A stretch of DNA of 64,000 nucleotides from Theristus sp. LFF4_11. Its lineage: Eukaryota > Nematoda > Chromadorea > Monhysterida > Xyalidae. The notes below the pieces were generated by a model that saw only the letters and a list, made by a program, of their open reading frames with translations, did no database searches and had not been told where the DNA came from. The stretch lies in assembly GCA_030248135.1 (NCBI GenBank), contig JASANC010005464.1, positions 124,001 through 188,000 on the forward strand, written 5' to 3'. The position numbers and the translations under genes were made by a program. The stretch's first letter is position 1; the number at the start of each line of letters is the position of its first letter. Positions 22,396 to 34,300 of this stretch are shown one piece after another.

Positions 22396-25300
22396 ATGCC
22401 GCCGCACCCACCAGGTATAATTGTTGAATCACAGTTCGCTCGTCAAAATTCGACAGTTTCAAAATGGAACCTCGAACCTTGCACGAATGTCAGTGGCGGC
22501 ACGCTGATGAAAACGCGTCCCAGCAAAAATTTGCTGTTTGCACCTAGCACCTTCACCAAAAGTTCATTCGATGAACCGTCCGAAAATTTGCTGACTTCAA
22601 CGTCGTCGTGGCGTTTGCCCACCCGTACTTCAGAAAAATACAAGTTCAACTGCGAGTTATCATCGCCGTTGCAAACGGAAAGCAGCATTGTGCTGGATCG
22701 ACCGCTGCTTGAACGTGAACTTTCTGCTAGGCGCCTCCTGCAACACCATGACGTTAGGCATCGTCCACAGAAGCTGCTCGGTGCTGGTGACACTTGGTCA
22801 CAGGCGGCGCTTCATCTTCGCGGCTCAGACTCGCTGAAAAGCGCACAAAACTCGTTGCTTTGCTCATCAAGCAGCACGAAGTCGCCTGTGTGGTTGCACT
22901 CGAACAAACTGCGTGAGTTGATTTGGCTGCGTTGGAATTTCACTCTGTTTGCAACTGCACCAGACGGCCTTGACGTTCACACATGAATCAGCGTGCCAGG
23001 CATACATTTTTTCGACAGTACCTTGGTATGTGCCTGCTAAATGTGTGTCACTTCAGTAACAAGCAAGCACAGCAGCAGTGCATTGCGTGTTGGATGGTGT
23101 GAGTCTGATGCTGCACCGAGACATGACGATGACGACACGTGCGACGTGCGTGCCGCCTACGGAGACGAACACGACGACGCCCGTGCTGACTACGCCGCCA
23201 CTGTACGCCAATCGCTGCTAGATGCCACGCCTGGCCAAGACGCCCATCAAGTGCTGCTCGATCACTCCAATGGCGAGCCCGATTTCTCACAGTCGCATGC
23301 GGACAAGGTCAGAAAGAGTTTGCATGACGGTACACTGTTGGTGGGCAGATTATTATCCGTATCGAATCACGCGTACGGAATGACCAGTTAACACATGGAC
23401 GCATCGACGGTTTTGCAGCGACGTTGCGACTTTTTCTTGTCAGGTTGCACTGCTCACCGTGGTCTCCGGTGCGCTGCTGATGTCTCCGAACTTCGCCAGT
23501 GCTCAGGATGTGTTCCGTCGTCAGATGGAGTTGTGCGTTCAGGCGCTGGCTGAAACCGACCCAGAGTTCATACTGAAGGTTCACGTTTTGTTCACCACTG
23601 AGAAATAGAGACTTTTCTCCATATGTACCTTTTTCATTTTTATGGGCCAGGTTGCGCTGTACGCACGCAATGAGCTGAACATTCGAACAGCCAGCAACTA
23701 CTTGCTAGCAGTGGCAGCCACTAACTGTGCCTGTCGCCCGTTTATACGAAAGTACTTCGCTAAAACTGTTCGTTTGCCATCGGATCTTGTCGAAGTCGCG
23801 CAACTGTACGCTGCTGCGGTGTGTGGGCCAGAACTGATTGATTGTGTGTTACTTGTTAATTCACCAAAAGCGTGTCATTGCTGCACGTTCACTGTTCCAT
23901 TTAGACCGACCGAACTGAAAACAAGAAATGTCCGTTGCCGGTGGCACTGCGACGAGCGATGACCGAAAAAATGCCAGAATTTGACGTTTATCAGCTCGGT
24001 ACGTCGTCGTAAATTATGGAAACGGCTTCAGCGTGTGTGGAGGAGCATGTTTTTGTGCGAGCATCTTATTGGCTTCCTTGGCTTTCATCCAGTCAGCGAG
24101 CTTCCGAAAACTAAACAGCTCAGTTCAAAATCTGTTTAGCGAAACACAACAAAGTGAAACGACCGCGACACCGCAAAAAGTTGACCGAATCAAAGCCGTC
24201 AAAGTCATCGAACACGGGCAGAAGCGAGCGGCGACAGCGTCGTGTGCTCCCAAAGAAGCCGGCTGACGAGCAGACGCAGACGTTCACACTGAAACGAATC
24301 ATTCGTCAGTTGCACATTCGCACACCCGCCGAAGTGGTCATGTCGATCATTGGGAAAAAGTGAGCGTTCGGCAACAATGTTCAGTGCAGTTCGGCTGGCA
24401 GCCACCTCGCCTCGAATCTCTACACATTTTCCAGATACCCATCGAGCGCAGTGGAGTTTGCGCGCTCCGGTCTGCTCGGCGTTTGGGATTCGTCGCGCGC
24501 CGGGAAACGCATGAAACTACCGATGCCGGAGACCTGGGAGACGCTCGTCTCCACGAAAGGCAACAAACCGGACGTCTGGCAGCAGCTGCTTGGTCAGAGT
24601 TTCACAATGTTTTCTCTTTTCTCAAAATCTTTCAAAGAAACAGCCATGCGACGAACGGTGCTTTTCAGACAATAAAAAGTTGCCGTACATGGCGATGCTG
24701 CGTAACGTGCGCAACATGATACGGGCGGGCATCTCTGAGCGGCACCACGCGCAAGTCATACGACGCCTTCAGGATGAGGTCGCTCGCTTTGTTTTGTGTC
24801 AGCTTTCTCCACAGCCAGCTCCCGCGCTGGACATAAGAACCGGCGGTTAGCTCCCGCAGCTGATGGTGTGCTCCCGCCTGCGATATTTCTAACTAGACCA
24901 CCCGTCAGAGTGCCGTGGTACTTCCACGTGATCGTGTCGCCGACGCCGCTGCGCTGTTTGCATTCGAGACCCAGATGCCCGCGACCAACCTCATGCACCC
25001 TCTCGATGAGTGTCGTGGTGAGCGCAAGAATCACCGAATGTGAAACGACCGCAAGAATCACCGACAGATCACCGTATAGGACACGACCGCAAGAATCACC
25101 GACAGATCACCGTATAGGACACGACCGCAAGAATCACCGACAGATCACCGAATGTGAAACGACCGCAAGAATCACCGACAGATCACCGTATAGGACACGA
25201 CCGCAAGAATCACCGACAGATCACCGTATAGGACACGACCGCAAGAATCACCGACAGATCACCGTATAGGACACGACCGCAAGAATCACCGACAGATCAC

Positions 25301-28300
25301 CGTATAGGACACGACCGCAAGAATCACCGACAGATCACCGTATAGGACACGACCGCAAGAATCACCGACAGATCACCGTATAGGACACGACCGCAAGAAT
25401 CACCGACAGATCACCGTATAGGACACGACCGCTAGAATCACCCATAGATCGCCGAATATGACACGACCGAAAGAATCACCGATAGATCACCGAATACGAA
25501 GCACATGATTGCACCTGTCTCAACATTCCCATTTTGTCAGTTTTGTCACACAGCTGCACGGTAGCTTGTGTTCGAGCACCACACTCAACGTGCGTGCTGG
25601 CGTCGTGCTGATTCGGGGATGTCAGGCGAGAGCACCGAGCGAGACCACGATGACCAGTCGACGGAAGCGCCCGTGTTTGGTGTCTGACGGAGCCATGCAC
25701 GCTCAGGCTCAACGTCGCAGCGGGCCTCGAGGTGATGATGATGAGCCCGTTTGGGTGTGGCTTTGCTGACGGCCAGCTGCACGAACGATGGTTTTGATGG
25801 TTGATGATGCCAGTCGACCATGTTAACTGCGGAAGGGAAGACAATGAAGTTCTCCGACCGGTGTTGGCCGTTTTTATAGGATTCTTTCTGGTGCAATTAG
25901 CGCAACGACCGCCTAATTTTCAATCGTTCCGCAATTATCGTTACCGAATTTCGACGTTTTGCTGCATTTATCTGCGCAATTTTCTCTAATTTTCTCACTG
26001 ATACAGCGCAAAACATAGTGCTAATTATGTTCCTGAACCACAATTATTTCGGAAACATGAACAATAATTGCACTGCAATTACCAAAATCGGACGTTAATG
26101 AGAGTCAGAAAACGTATATAAGCAGGCAAAACCGGCTGAAAAAATCAGTCTCGGATTCATTTCCGAGACTCAAGCCAGTCTCTGATTCATTTCCGAGACT
26201 GAAGCCAGTCTCGGATTCATTTCCGAGACTGAAGCTGGGTACCTGGTAGGGGAGCCCGGGAGCTGGGAAAGCTCGTGGATAAGGGGTAAGGGAGGGGAAC
26301 CCAGGGGTAGGGCACTGGGAGGAGAGTAGGGGGGAGTGGAGAGGGTTGGGGCCGGGCACCCGGGGGTGGGGGGGCAGGGGCGGGGGGACCCGGGGGTGGG
26401 AGGAGTGGAGGGGGTTGGGGCGGGTGAACCGGGGCAGGGTCCCGGCCGGGGGGTTAGGTGGGGTCCCGTGGGGGGGGGGTAAAAACAATAAGGGGATAGG
26501 GGAAGAGGAGAAAAGGGTGGGGAAAGAAAGAAAAGGAAGCGGAAAAGAAACAGGCTGAGGAGGAGAGACGTAGAAAAAAACAGGTGAATGGAGAACGGTG
26601 CATGGTGTACACACATTATTGTGCTCGCATGTTGTTGTTGTTGTACCCGAAACCTGCACGACCGAAGACTGCACGGCCGGCGGGCGGGAGTACACCATCA
26701 GCTGCGGGAGCTCACCGCCGGTTCTTATCTCCCGCGCGGGAGCTAGTTAACGCGGGAGCTAACCGACGTGTCACCGGCATCGTCGTTCATATTTCAGAAG
26801 TCCGTCATCAACAGTCGACAGTTTCCGTTTCGTTTCTTCTCGGCTTACCAAGTTCTGGACGAACTGAAGGAGCAGCTGAAGAAATACGGTGCGCTGGAAA
26901 TCATGAACATCGATGGCAGAAAGCAAAATTTATAACTTTATGGATGATAACTAACTACATTTATTAATTTAAATTGATAACGGCATTCTTAATTGCATTT
27001 CGAAGATTCGGCGACGCAGCAGTCAACGAGCATGCACTCTCGCAAGCCCATTTCGGGCCGTCGAAACAGAAAAGACCAGAAACAACTTGACATACGTCAA
27101 CGAAAGCAGCTGCAAAAGATGCTTTCCAAGTAAAAACCGATTTTTTGTAACTAGCTGAATGATTTTTTACTTTTCATTTATCAAAAACCTACTCATACTC
27201 ATGGTGTCCAATACAAGCTGTCATAAATTGTAGCGATAGGTGCATTAGATTGTACCTGTGGCATACAACCGTTCAGAACAGTGTGCCATTTGCAGACCAC
27301 CGCAGTATGATGAAAGCATCGTTGAGCGTTACAAGCACGCACTGGACAACGCGCTCAAGGTCGCCACTCGACACAACGTGCGGCCGATCCCGGGGCGCAC
27401 GCTGGTGTTCTGTGACGTCACTGCAGGGCAAACCGTGCAGGCGGCTGGCGTGCGCGCGCTCGGCTCTGTGTGCACGGTCGGTGGACTCGTTGGGTGCAGT
27501 GAAGAATTGGGCTCATTTATTGCACAACCAAGCCACACTGTCAATGACTTCTGTTCAGGTGCCTGAAATTGCGATTCTGCTCGGTTTGATGTGCAAGTAC
27601 GCCAGCGAGAGTTGCACGATGCACGTGATCTCTGGCGATTCGATGATCGAAATAGAATTGACCACCGGGGGCACCACGATTCTGGATAACATGAAAAGTG
27701 CAATGGAAAAGGTTACGCTGGGCAGTGCAGGGCACGCTAGTAGCTGATGGTACTTTTAGAGGGAATAGAACATGTTTTTGGTGGATGGCGTGTCCTCGGA
27801 ATCGCTGGCAACGACAGCAGGCATCACTGAAAATCTGTCGCTCAAATGCAACCTGGTCGCAGTGTGTTTCAGGTGCAGCAAGCCATGCAGCCTAGCAAAC
27901 GTACATCGGGTGACTGCGGTCTTGCACGTCTGTTGGAGTCGTTCACACTGCAGCACAACCGAGTGGACAATGTGTTGCTGCTTGGCACCGCCGTCAACGA
28001 CGCCCGTGAGCGCCAGTGCTCGCAGTTCGCAGAGCGCCATCGGCACACGGTCAACGCACGGTGTCTCTATGTGAACGTGGATCTCGGCGCGGCGCCAAAT
28101 GCGTTCGTTTCGTTTGAAATGTTCGGCCATTCCGTTTCATTTTGTGAAAATCTGTGTCAGGTTTGTTTTCGCGCCTGTGTTTTGGCGCCCTGCAAAACTT
28201 GTAAACAAACACAAACCGTCGACAACAAGTGTTTGCTTTTCAGGATGCTGTGCAGTGGTTCAGCGCGCGACGCAGTCATCTCGTATAGTTCACAGAACAT

Positions 28301-31300
28301 TTACTTGAAGGGCTACAGTGACCAGCTGTTGCGTTATGTCGTTGAACGTGGCAACGCCGGTCAGTTGATGCATGTGCAACGCATTGACAAGGCATATGAA
28401 CTGCAAGCAAACGCCAACAACAGCGTTCCTGCAGTGGGTGCACTGCGCAACACGTCACTCGCATGGCACGCTGTGCCCTCGTGGCAACAAATTAGGTCAG
28501 CGCTTGATTTTGTTAAACTTGTTGGCAAAATCTGGCTGCAGTCGAACTGTGAATCAGGGGCAATCAGTTGATTGGCTGCTTTCGAATTGCACTCACTGAT
28601 TGATGTGTTGACCAGCTCGATGCAGCCAGTAACCCCATTATACTGTTGCGCCCAATCATTCAGCGAATCAGCTGATTGCCAGTTCATCGTGGCTTTCACA
28701 TCACCGTGTTCATGTTGTTGCAGTGAACTGCAAGTGCGCTGTGTCCGTGTGTTTGTGTCGTCCACATTTCGCGACATGCAATCTGAGCGCAACCTGCTGA
28801 CGCGTCACGTGATGCCGCAGCTGCAGCGGATCGCAGATGCTCGTTTTGGCACGGCACGTCTGCTGATTTGTCCGGTCGATCTGCGCTGGGGTGTCACGCA
28901 GAAACAACTCACTGAAAACAGGTCACTGTTTTGAAACACGAAAAACGCCGTGCATTCAAATAGACTGACAGAACAGTATTCGTTGAACCGATTTGTATGT
29001 GGCTGGGTTGGATATGTTTTGGGTGCATTGAAGAGCTTGTGGTCTGTTGCAGCTCTGTCGAGCAGTGTCTGCAGGAAGTGCACAAAGCTGACGTTCTGGT
29101 CGCGTTCATTGGCAGGCGCTACGGGCATCGGCCAACAGCGGACTGCTTGATCGAGGTTTGCTTCACTTCCAGCAAATCTCAGTGTGCCTCCGTGGTTTAT
29201 CGATTGGTTCACGTTGTTGCCTGGTTCACTCAGACGCGCTCGCGCATCGCAGCACTGGACAGCGTGCTCACTGACGAGCTCATTCAGCAACGGCCCTCGC
29301 TCACAGAGCTCGAAATTCGCAGTTTCATCGCTGAACACGGCGCTGCGAATGCTTGGTTCTTTGTGCGCTCGTCGCACTTCGCGAGGCACGTTTCAGCGTT
29401 AGGACACGTTTGCACGGACTGCATTTCAATCGGGCGCATTTGTTGCGCGAAACGCCACCCAACTGGCGCAGATCGCATCATGCATCAATCATTGTGTCTT
29501 CTTACAGTACGGCCGAATAAATGAGGCAGTCAATCAAGGCGGGATCAGTCGCAGACTAGGAGTTGTCTTTTTCAAAAATGCCAACATAATTCCCAATCAT
29601 GTGTGCAAGGAAGAAAGAGTGCACAGAATAGCGCGGATAATCCATTAGTTTAAAAAAACGAGTCAAATTTGGCACACAATGTGGTTTCTGAACGTCTTTT
29701 CTTTTTCATTCAAATTTCGCGCGCTCCTTGAACCCTGAAAAAAGCTGCCATGTTTAATCGGCCATACCGTATGTTTCGTTTCTGTCATGTGCAACAGTTG
29801 TCACTATTTTATTACCACTTTTCATGCAGAAGTGTTCCAAAGCGTTACAAGTCGATGGTGACCGCTAGAAAGCCCGAGACACTGCAGAAGATCAAATCGT
29901 TGAAACGCTTCGTGAATCAGTTCGACGAGCATGTGTTCACGTTGGTTGCTGTGCTGTTTTAGTTGCTGTCAGTCACTGTTTGATGTGTGACGCCGTGTGC
30001 CTTTGTTCCAGTTACGACGCAACCTGGGCCGGTGTCATCGAGGGCATGCCCATGGCGCAGCGTTTGTCCATCATGGCCGCACTGCTGGCAAAATCCATTT
30101 TGACGTCGTGCGAATCACTGCTTCGGGTGACTGAACATTTGCTTACTGTTAATAAAATGCCTGAAACGTGTTTGTTGCGTGCAACTGCAGCTACAATGCA
30201 TGAATGTTCAGTCAACGAGCACTTCATCAACGGCCACGGCTGCATTGCCGGATGCGAGTGTTCACGCGCACTGGGCACTGGCTCACCACTGGCCCGGACG
30301 TCAGCAGTGCGTCGCCGTCGTCACCAAATTCGCAGTGCGCCACCAGAATGTGCTGCTGCTCGGCGAACCCGGCGAGGGGAAAACGGCCGTTTTGGTCAGT
30401 CCACTAACGCCGCTCATCCTGATCGCTTTGAACGTTGAACTGAACACACTGGTTCTTGGGCGCAGTAAAAACAAAAACAACAAAAAGCTGCAAAAGTCAA
30501 ATGTCAACATGCGCACACTTGTTGACTGAAGTTTTTTGCGAGCTCTCCGGGTGTGGACTGAATCTAGCATTTGTGATAGCACTGATTCGACGATGTTTTT
30601 TTTAGCTGACTTGGTTGTACGAGTGGATGCGATTGCTGGAGCTGAAACGTGTGAGCGACCACGAGCGAGTGGCACTGCCGATTGTGTTGCCGTGTTTCAT
30701 GAGTGCATTCACGAGCACACCAGCACTCGCTGACGTCGTCACACATTTGTGCGCTTCGTTGGCAATGGCACTGTCTCTGCCAACACCTGTGCACTGGTTG
30801 GTTCAAGAGGCTGCTTTCATGGGTTGTCCCGATCGCTGCAAGTTACTGTTGAGAATCACCACCAATGCTCAGCACCATGTCCACATTCCGCGCGTTGCTC
30901 GACCGTGTGCATTCCGAGGGCAACGGTGCAGTGCGTGTGCTTGTTGTCATTGACGGCTTCCCACTGACGCTCATTGGTCAACTCTGTCTGAACTCACTTT
31001 TTGCCAGCACGCACGACGGCGTTCAGGTACGTCGAATTTGATTCTCTCGATTATCGTTTGTATCGATTGGTTTCACTGATCCGATGTTCCATTTTGAAAC
31101 AAAGCTCATTTTTGCAACGTCCAGTTGGTCAGCTGGCTTGTCACGTGCGACGTGTCCAACCAGGCGCTGCTTGCCGTGACGCGCGCGGCTGGCTGGAAGA
31201 CTGTGCATGTGCCCGCGCTGTCCGTCGGCGCTCGCAGACAGGTTCGCTCGGGTTCTGTGTTTCTGCTGTATGAAACTAAGTGTGAAATCTATTCTGTTTG

Positions 31301-34300
31301 TTTCCAATTTTCCGATCGTCCGCTCGCACCTGTCACATTTCGGCAAAGCGCTGAGCGAACGCGTGTTCGACAACCAAATGAACGCGTTGGTCTTGAAACG
31401 ACAGGCGACCAGCGTGCTCTATCTGCGAGTCGCCTGCAAATTCCTGCGTCTTTACGCGAATTACGATACGGTTTGTGGTTTTGGTTTTGTTAACGAGTTT
31501 CACTGCAGTGTTCTGTTGTCAACCAACCCACAAACATTCCAGTTCAACTGCAAACGATTTCGTTTTGTTTCTCTTTCAGCTGCGACCGATGTTGACGCGC
31601 CTGCCGTCCACAACGGAGAGTCTGCTGCGTGCGATGCTGACTCGGCTGGTGCACACGCATGGACGTCGCCTCACCGTCGCCTTGTTCGCTGTCGTCAAAC
31701 TGTATGCTGAGCAAGGTTAGCCGTCTGCCGCTGTCATGCCACCGACACCGTGGTTATTCGTTGAATTTCAATCGCATTCTCTGATTGGTTGGTTCGCATG
31801 ATGTGCTCGAGTGCCAAATGGCTGTTCAGGCACAAGCATCTCCGAATGGCGTTTGTACACAACGAGCGCGCTGGTCCATTGGGCCTTTGGGCAAACAACT
31901 GTGATGACACGCAACTCGCAGCATCAGACGCCCCTTGAATGGAAACAATTACTGAGACGTGCCCAACATCCGTGTTCGGTTTCGAGACTGCGGTTCATCC
32001 GCTTGCTGTCCGATGCAGACATTTTGTTGAATACGAGCGCTCGCGGGTGAGCATATGAATGATGGCGCATGTTTGGCTGTGCAGCTGTTTTTGTTTCAAA
32101 CATTTAGTAACTTGGTTTGCATTTTTAGCAACTTCACCTTGTTGTCACCGGCTGTCCTCGGTGCTGCAATCGCAGCTTACTTTCGTGATTTGGACGCCAA
32201 ACAGAACGTGTTGACGCTTTGTGTCGCTGGTCAGGCAGTGTTTCAGTTTTTCCCTTTTTCGTTACTGTTTGATTTGGCTTCCGTTTGGAAAACAGCATTG
32301 ATTGTTTTTAGCACAGAGTTACGTCATTTGCACGGAGTCGACCGACTCCGACTTTGCATCGGCTTTACGTCACTGCTTCCGCTACATGGTTAGTCTTGTC
32401 GCGACTGTTTGTTAGTTTGTGTGTCAGGTTATGTGAAAACAACGAAAAAAACTTTTACTGATCTCGCGTGTTTTGTGTTTTCAGCTTGAGCACAACCTGC
32501 ACGTGCCATTGTGCGAGATGCTGCAGCGCTTCGACGTGCTACAGCGAGTTGTCGCACACAAACTGACTGCGGTCACGGCGGACGTGTGTCGCGTCATCTG
32601 TGGTCGCAGTGTCGCTGGCGCCAAACAAACGCTCTCACATGAGAACATCGGTTATCTGCAGCAATTGGCGTCTTTCCTGACCTCTCAGGCTGCATTCTTA
32701 TCGACGTGCGTTGCTGTTGTTTAGATGTGGTTTTTTCGGGCTAGTTAGATTAATCATCATGTTTCGATTCCATTTTGCTGGGCTAAACTTTGTACCATGT
32801 GAAATGTGTGTAAACTTGCGAAATGTGAGAATGCCACGGTTGCAATGGCACTCAGGTATGCGCCACTGCTGACACAGCAACTGCACAACTTGCCGCACTC
32901 GCATGCCGTGCGTCGAATGTTTGCACACCGGCTGACCGACGAAACGCGCGCCGCCGGCTTTGTTGAACGTGTCGCATGCACGACGACACAGACACACTGT
33001 GCACGTGTGCAGCATCTGCCAACCGTAACTTAGGGGGCATTCATGAACGCACATTTAGTGACCGCATTGCAGTGTTGTAACACAGCTACGCGTCACTAAA
33101 TGCTGCTTCATGATGGCCGCTTTACAGTTTTCATCAGGCTACACGGTTATTTCTTGCCTGCGTTTGAGCAGGTCTGCTTGGTATGCATCAGCTGGCGTCT
33201 TAACTTGCGAAACCGCAAACAACGAACGTTATGGGTTGATGGTCAGCACACGCTCATCGGTTGTGTCTCTTGACGGGTTTTTGTTTCTGCAGATCGGCAC
33301 GGCGCTGGCTGAACACGCTGGCAAATTGGCGGTTGGACTTGACACGGGCACGGTGGTTGTGTACGGCTGTGGTGACGCCACTGACAGCGGTGGGCATCGT
33401 CAGATAATGCCAGTTGTCATGTGATCAGTGTTTGCGTGCTTGTTGTTTCGGTGAACAGCGTTCTCTTGCAGGTGCAGCAGCGTTCGACGAGTGCTGCCTG
33501 TGTGGCCACGTGCAGCCAGTGACTGCGCTTGCGTTCGTCGGCGCACAGCTGCTCGTGAGCGCCTCGGTCGACTGCACGCTGATCGTCTGGCAGTTGAACA
33601 CACGCTCTCGGTAATGCGCCGTATTTTCAACCAGCAAATCATGTTTTGTACTTTCTTTTCACCACTGCCGTTTTGCAGAGTGCAAACGCTGAGTGCACAT
33701 CGTGCGCCGGTGACTGGCTGCCGTGCACACCAGTGGGAGCGTAACGCGCTGCTGTCGGTCAGCTGGGACGGGCGTATATGCCACTGGAACACAGACACTT
33801 GGCGGTGCACACAGGACATCAACACGCTCAGGCCAGTGCTGTCCGGCCAAGTCGAACACGGCGCTGTGCTCAGCATTGTTGTTGCATTTTCAGTGCCATC
33901 AACTGCCTGGACGTCCATGCTGGCTGCCCGTTGGTCGTCACAGGCCACTGGGACGCTGCTGTCCGTCTGCACGACATGAGCACTGCCAAACGCACGGCCG
34001 TACGTTCAATAAATGGGCCCTATGCACGGTGAAGCTGAAAAACACACGCCAGCTGTGCATCATCGCTTTTGAGTCTGGCTCTGGCATGCTGGTTTGACCA
34101 ATCAGTGAGCCTTACGCAAAAGCCGCCAATCAGCTGACTGCCTACGGTTTATGAGAGCGTGTGTGCGCATGCAGAGCGTGTTCATTGTTTGCGTACAGGT
34201 GTGGCGTGGGCACAGTGGCTCGGTGCGTGCGGTTTGTTTCGATCGCCCTGGCCTGCAAGTGGCCTCCGCTGACATCAACGGCGAGATCCGTCTCTGGTCC

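Larger units (their letters stand above)
24818..26743. mobile_element. 1.9-kb composite element with 61-bp terminal inverted repeats
   Basis: Left end 24818-24878 and right end 26683-26743 are inverted copies with about 4 mismatches in 61 (shared cores 'ataagaaccggcggt' and 'agctcccgcagctgatggtg'). Between them lie a 38-bp satellite (25035-25500), an AT-rich segment, a TATA-like 'cgtatataagcagg' at 26113, a 30-bp triple repeat and a G-biased tract. No transposase is visible on either strand, so it would be non-autonomous. It sits entirely within TEP1 intron 24779-26797. Confidence 0.7.
23444..26888 (+). other. TEP1 TROVE domain exons
   Basis: Exons 23444-23578, 23651-23818, 23905-23998, 24140-24359, 24435-24592, 24669-24778 and 26798-26888, all in phase. 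Translated landmarks in order: 'LAETDPEFILK', 'VALYARNELNIRTASN', 'RLPSDLVEVAQLY', 'EFDVYQLAKHN' with a following basic stretch, 'FTLKRIIRQLHI', 'SSRAGKRMK', 'ETWETLVSTKGNKPDVW', 'LPYMAMLRNVRNMIRAG', 'KSVINSRQFPFRF'. They follow human TEP1 step by step. The intron 24779-26797 holds the 1.9-kb composite element. Confidence 0.9.

Noticed and set aside
25035..25500. CRISPR-like regular repeat array
   Set aside because: The units abut each other as a 38-bp tandem repeat with no unique spacers, and the genome is eukaryotic.
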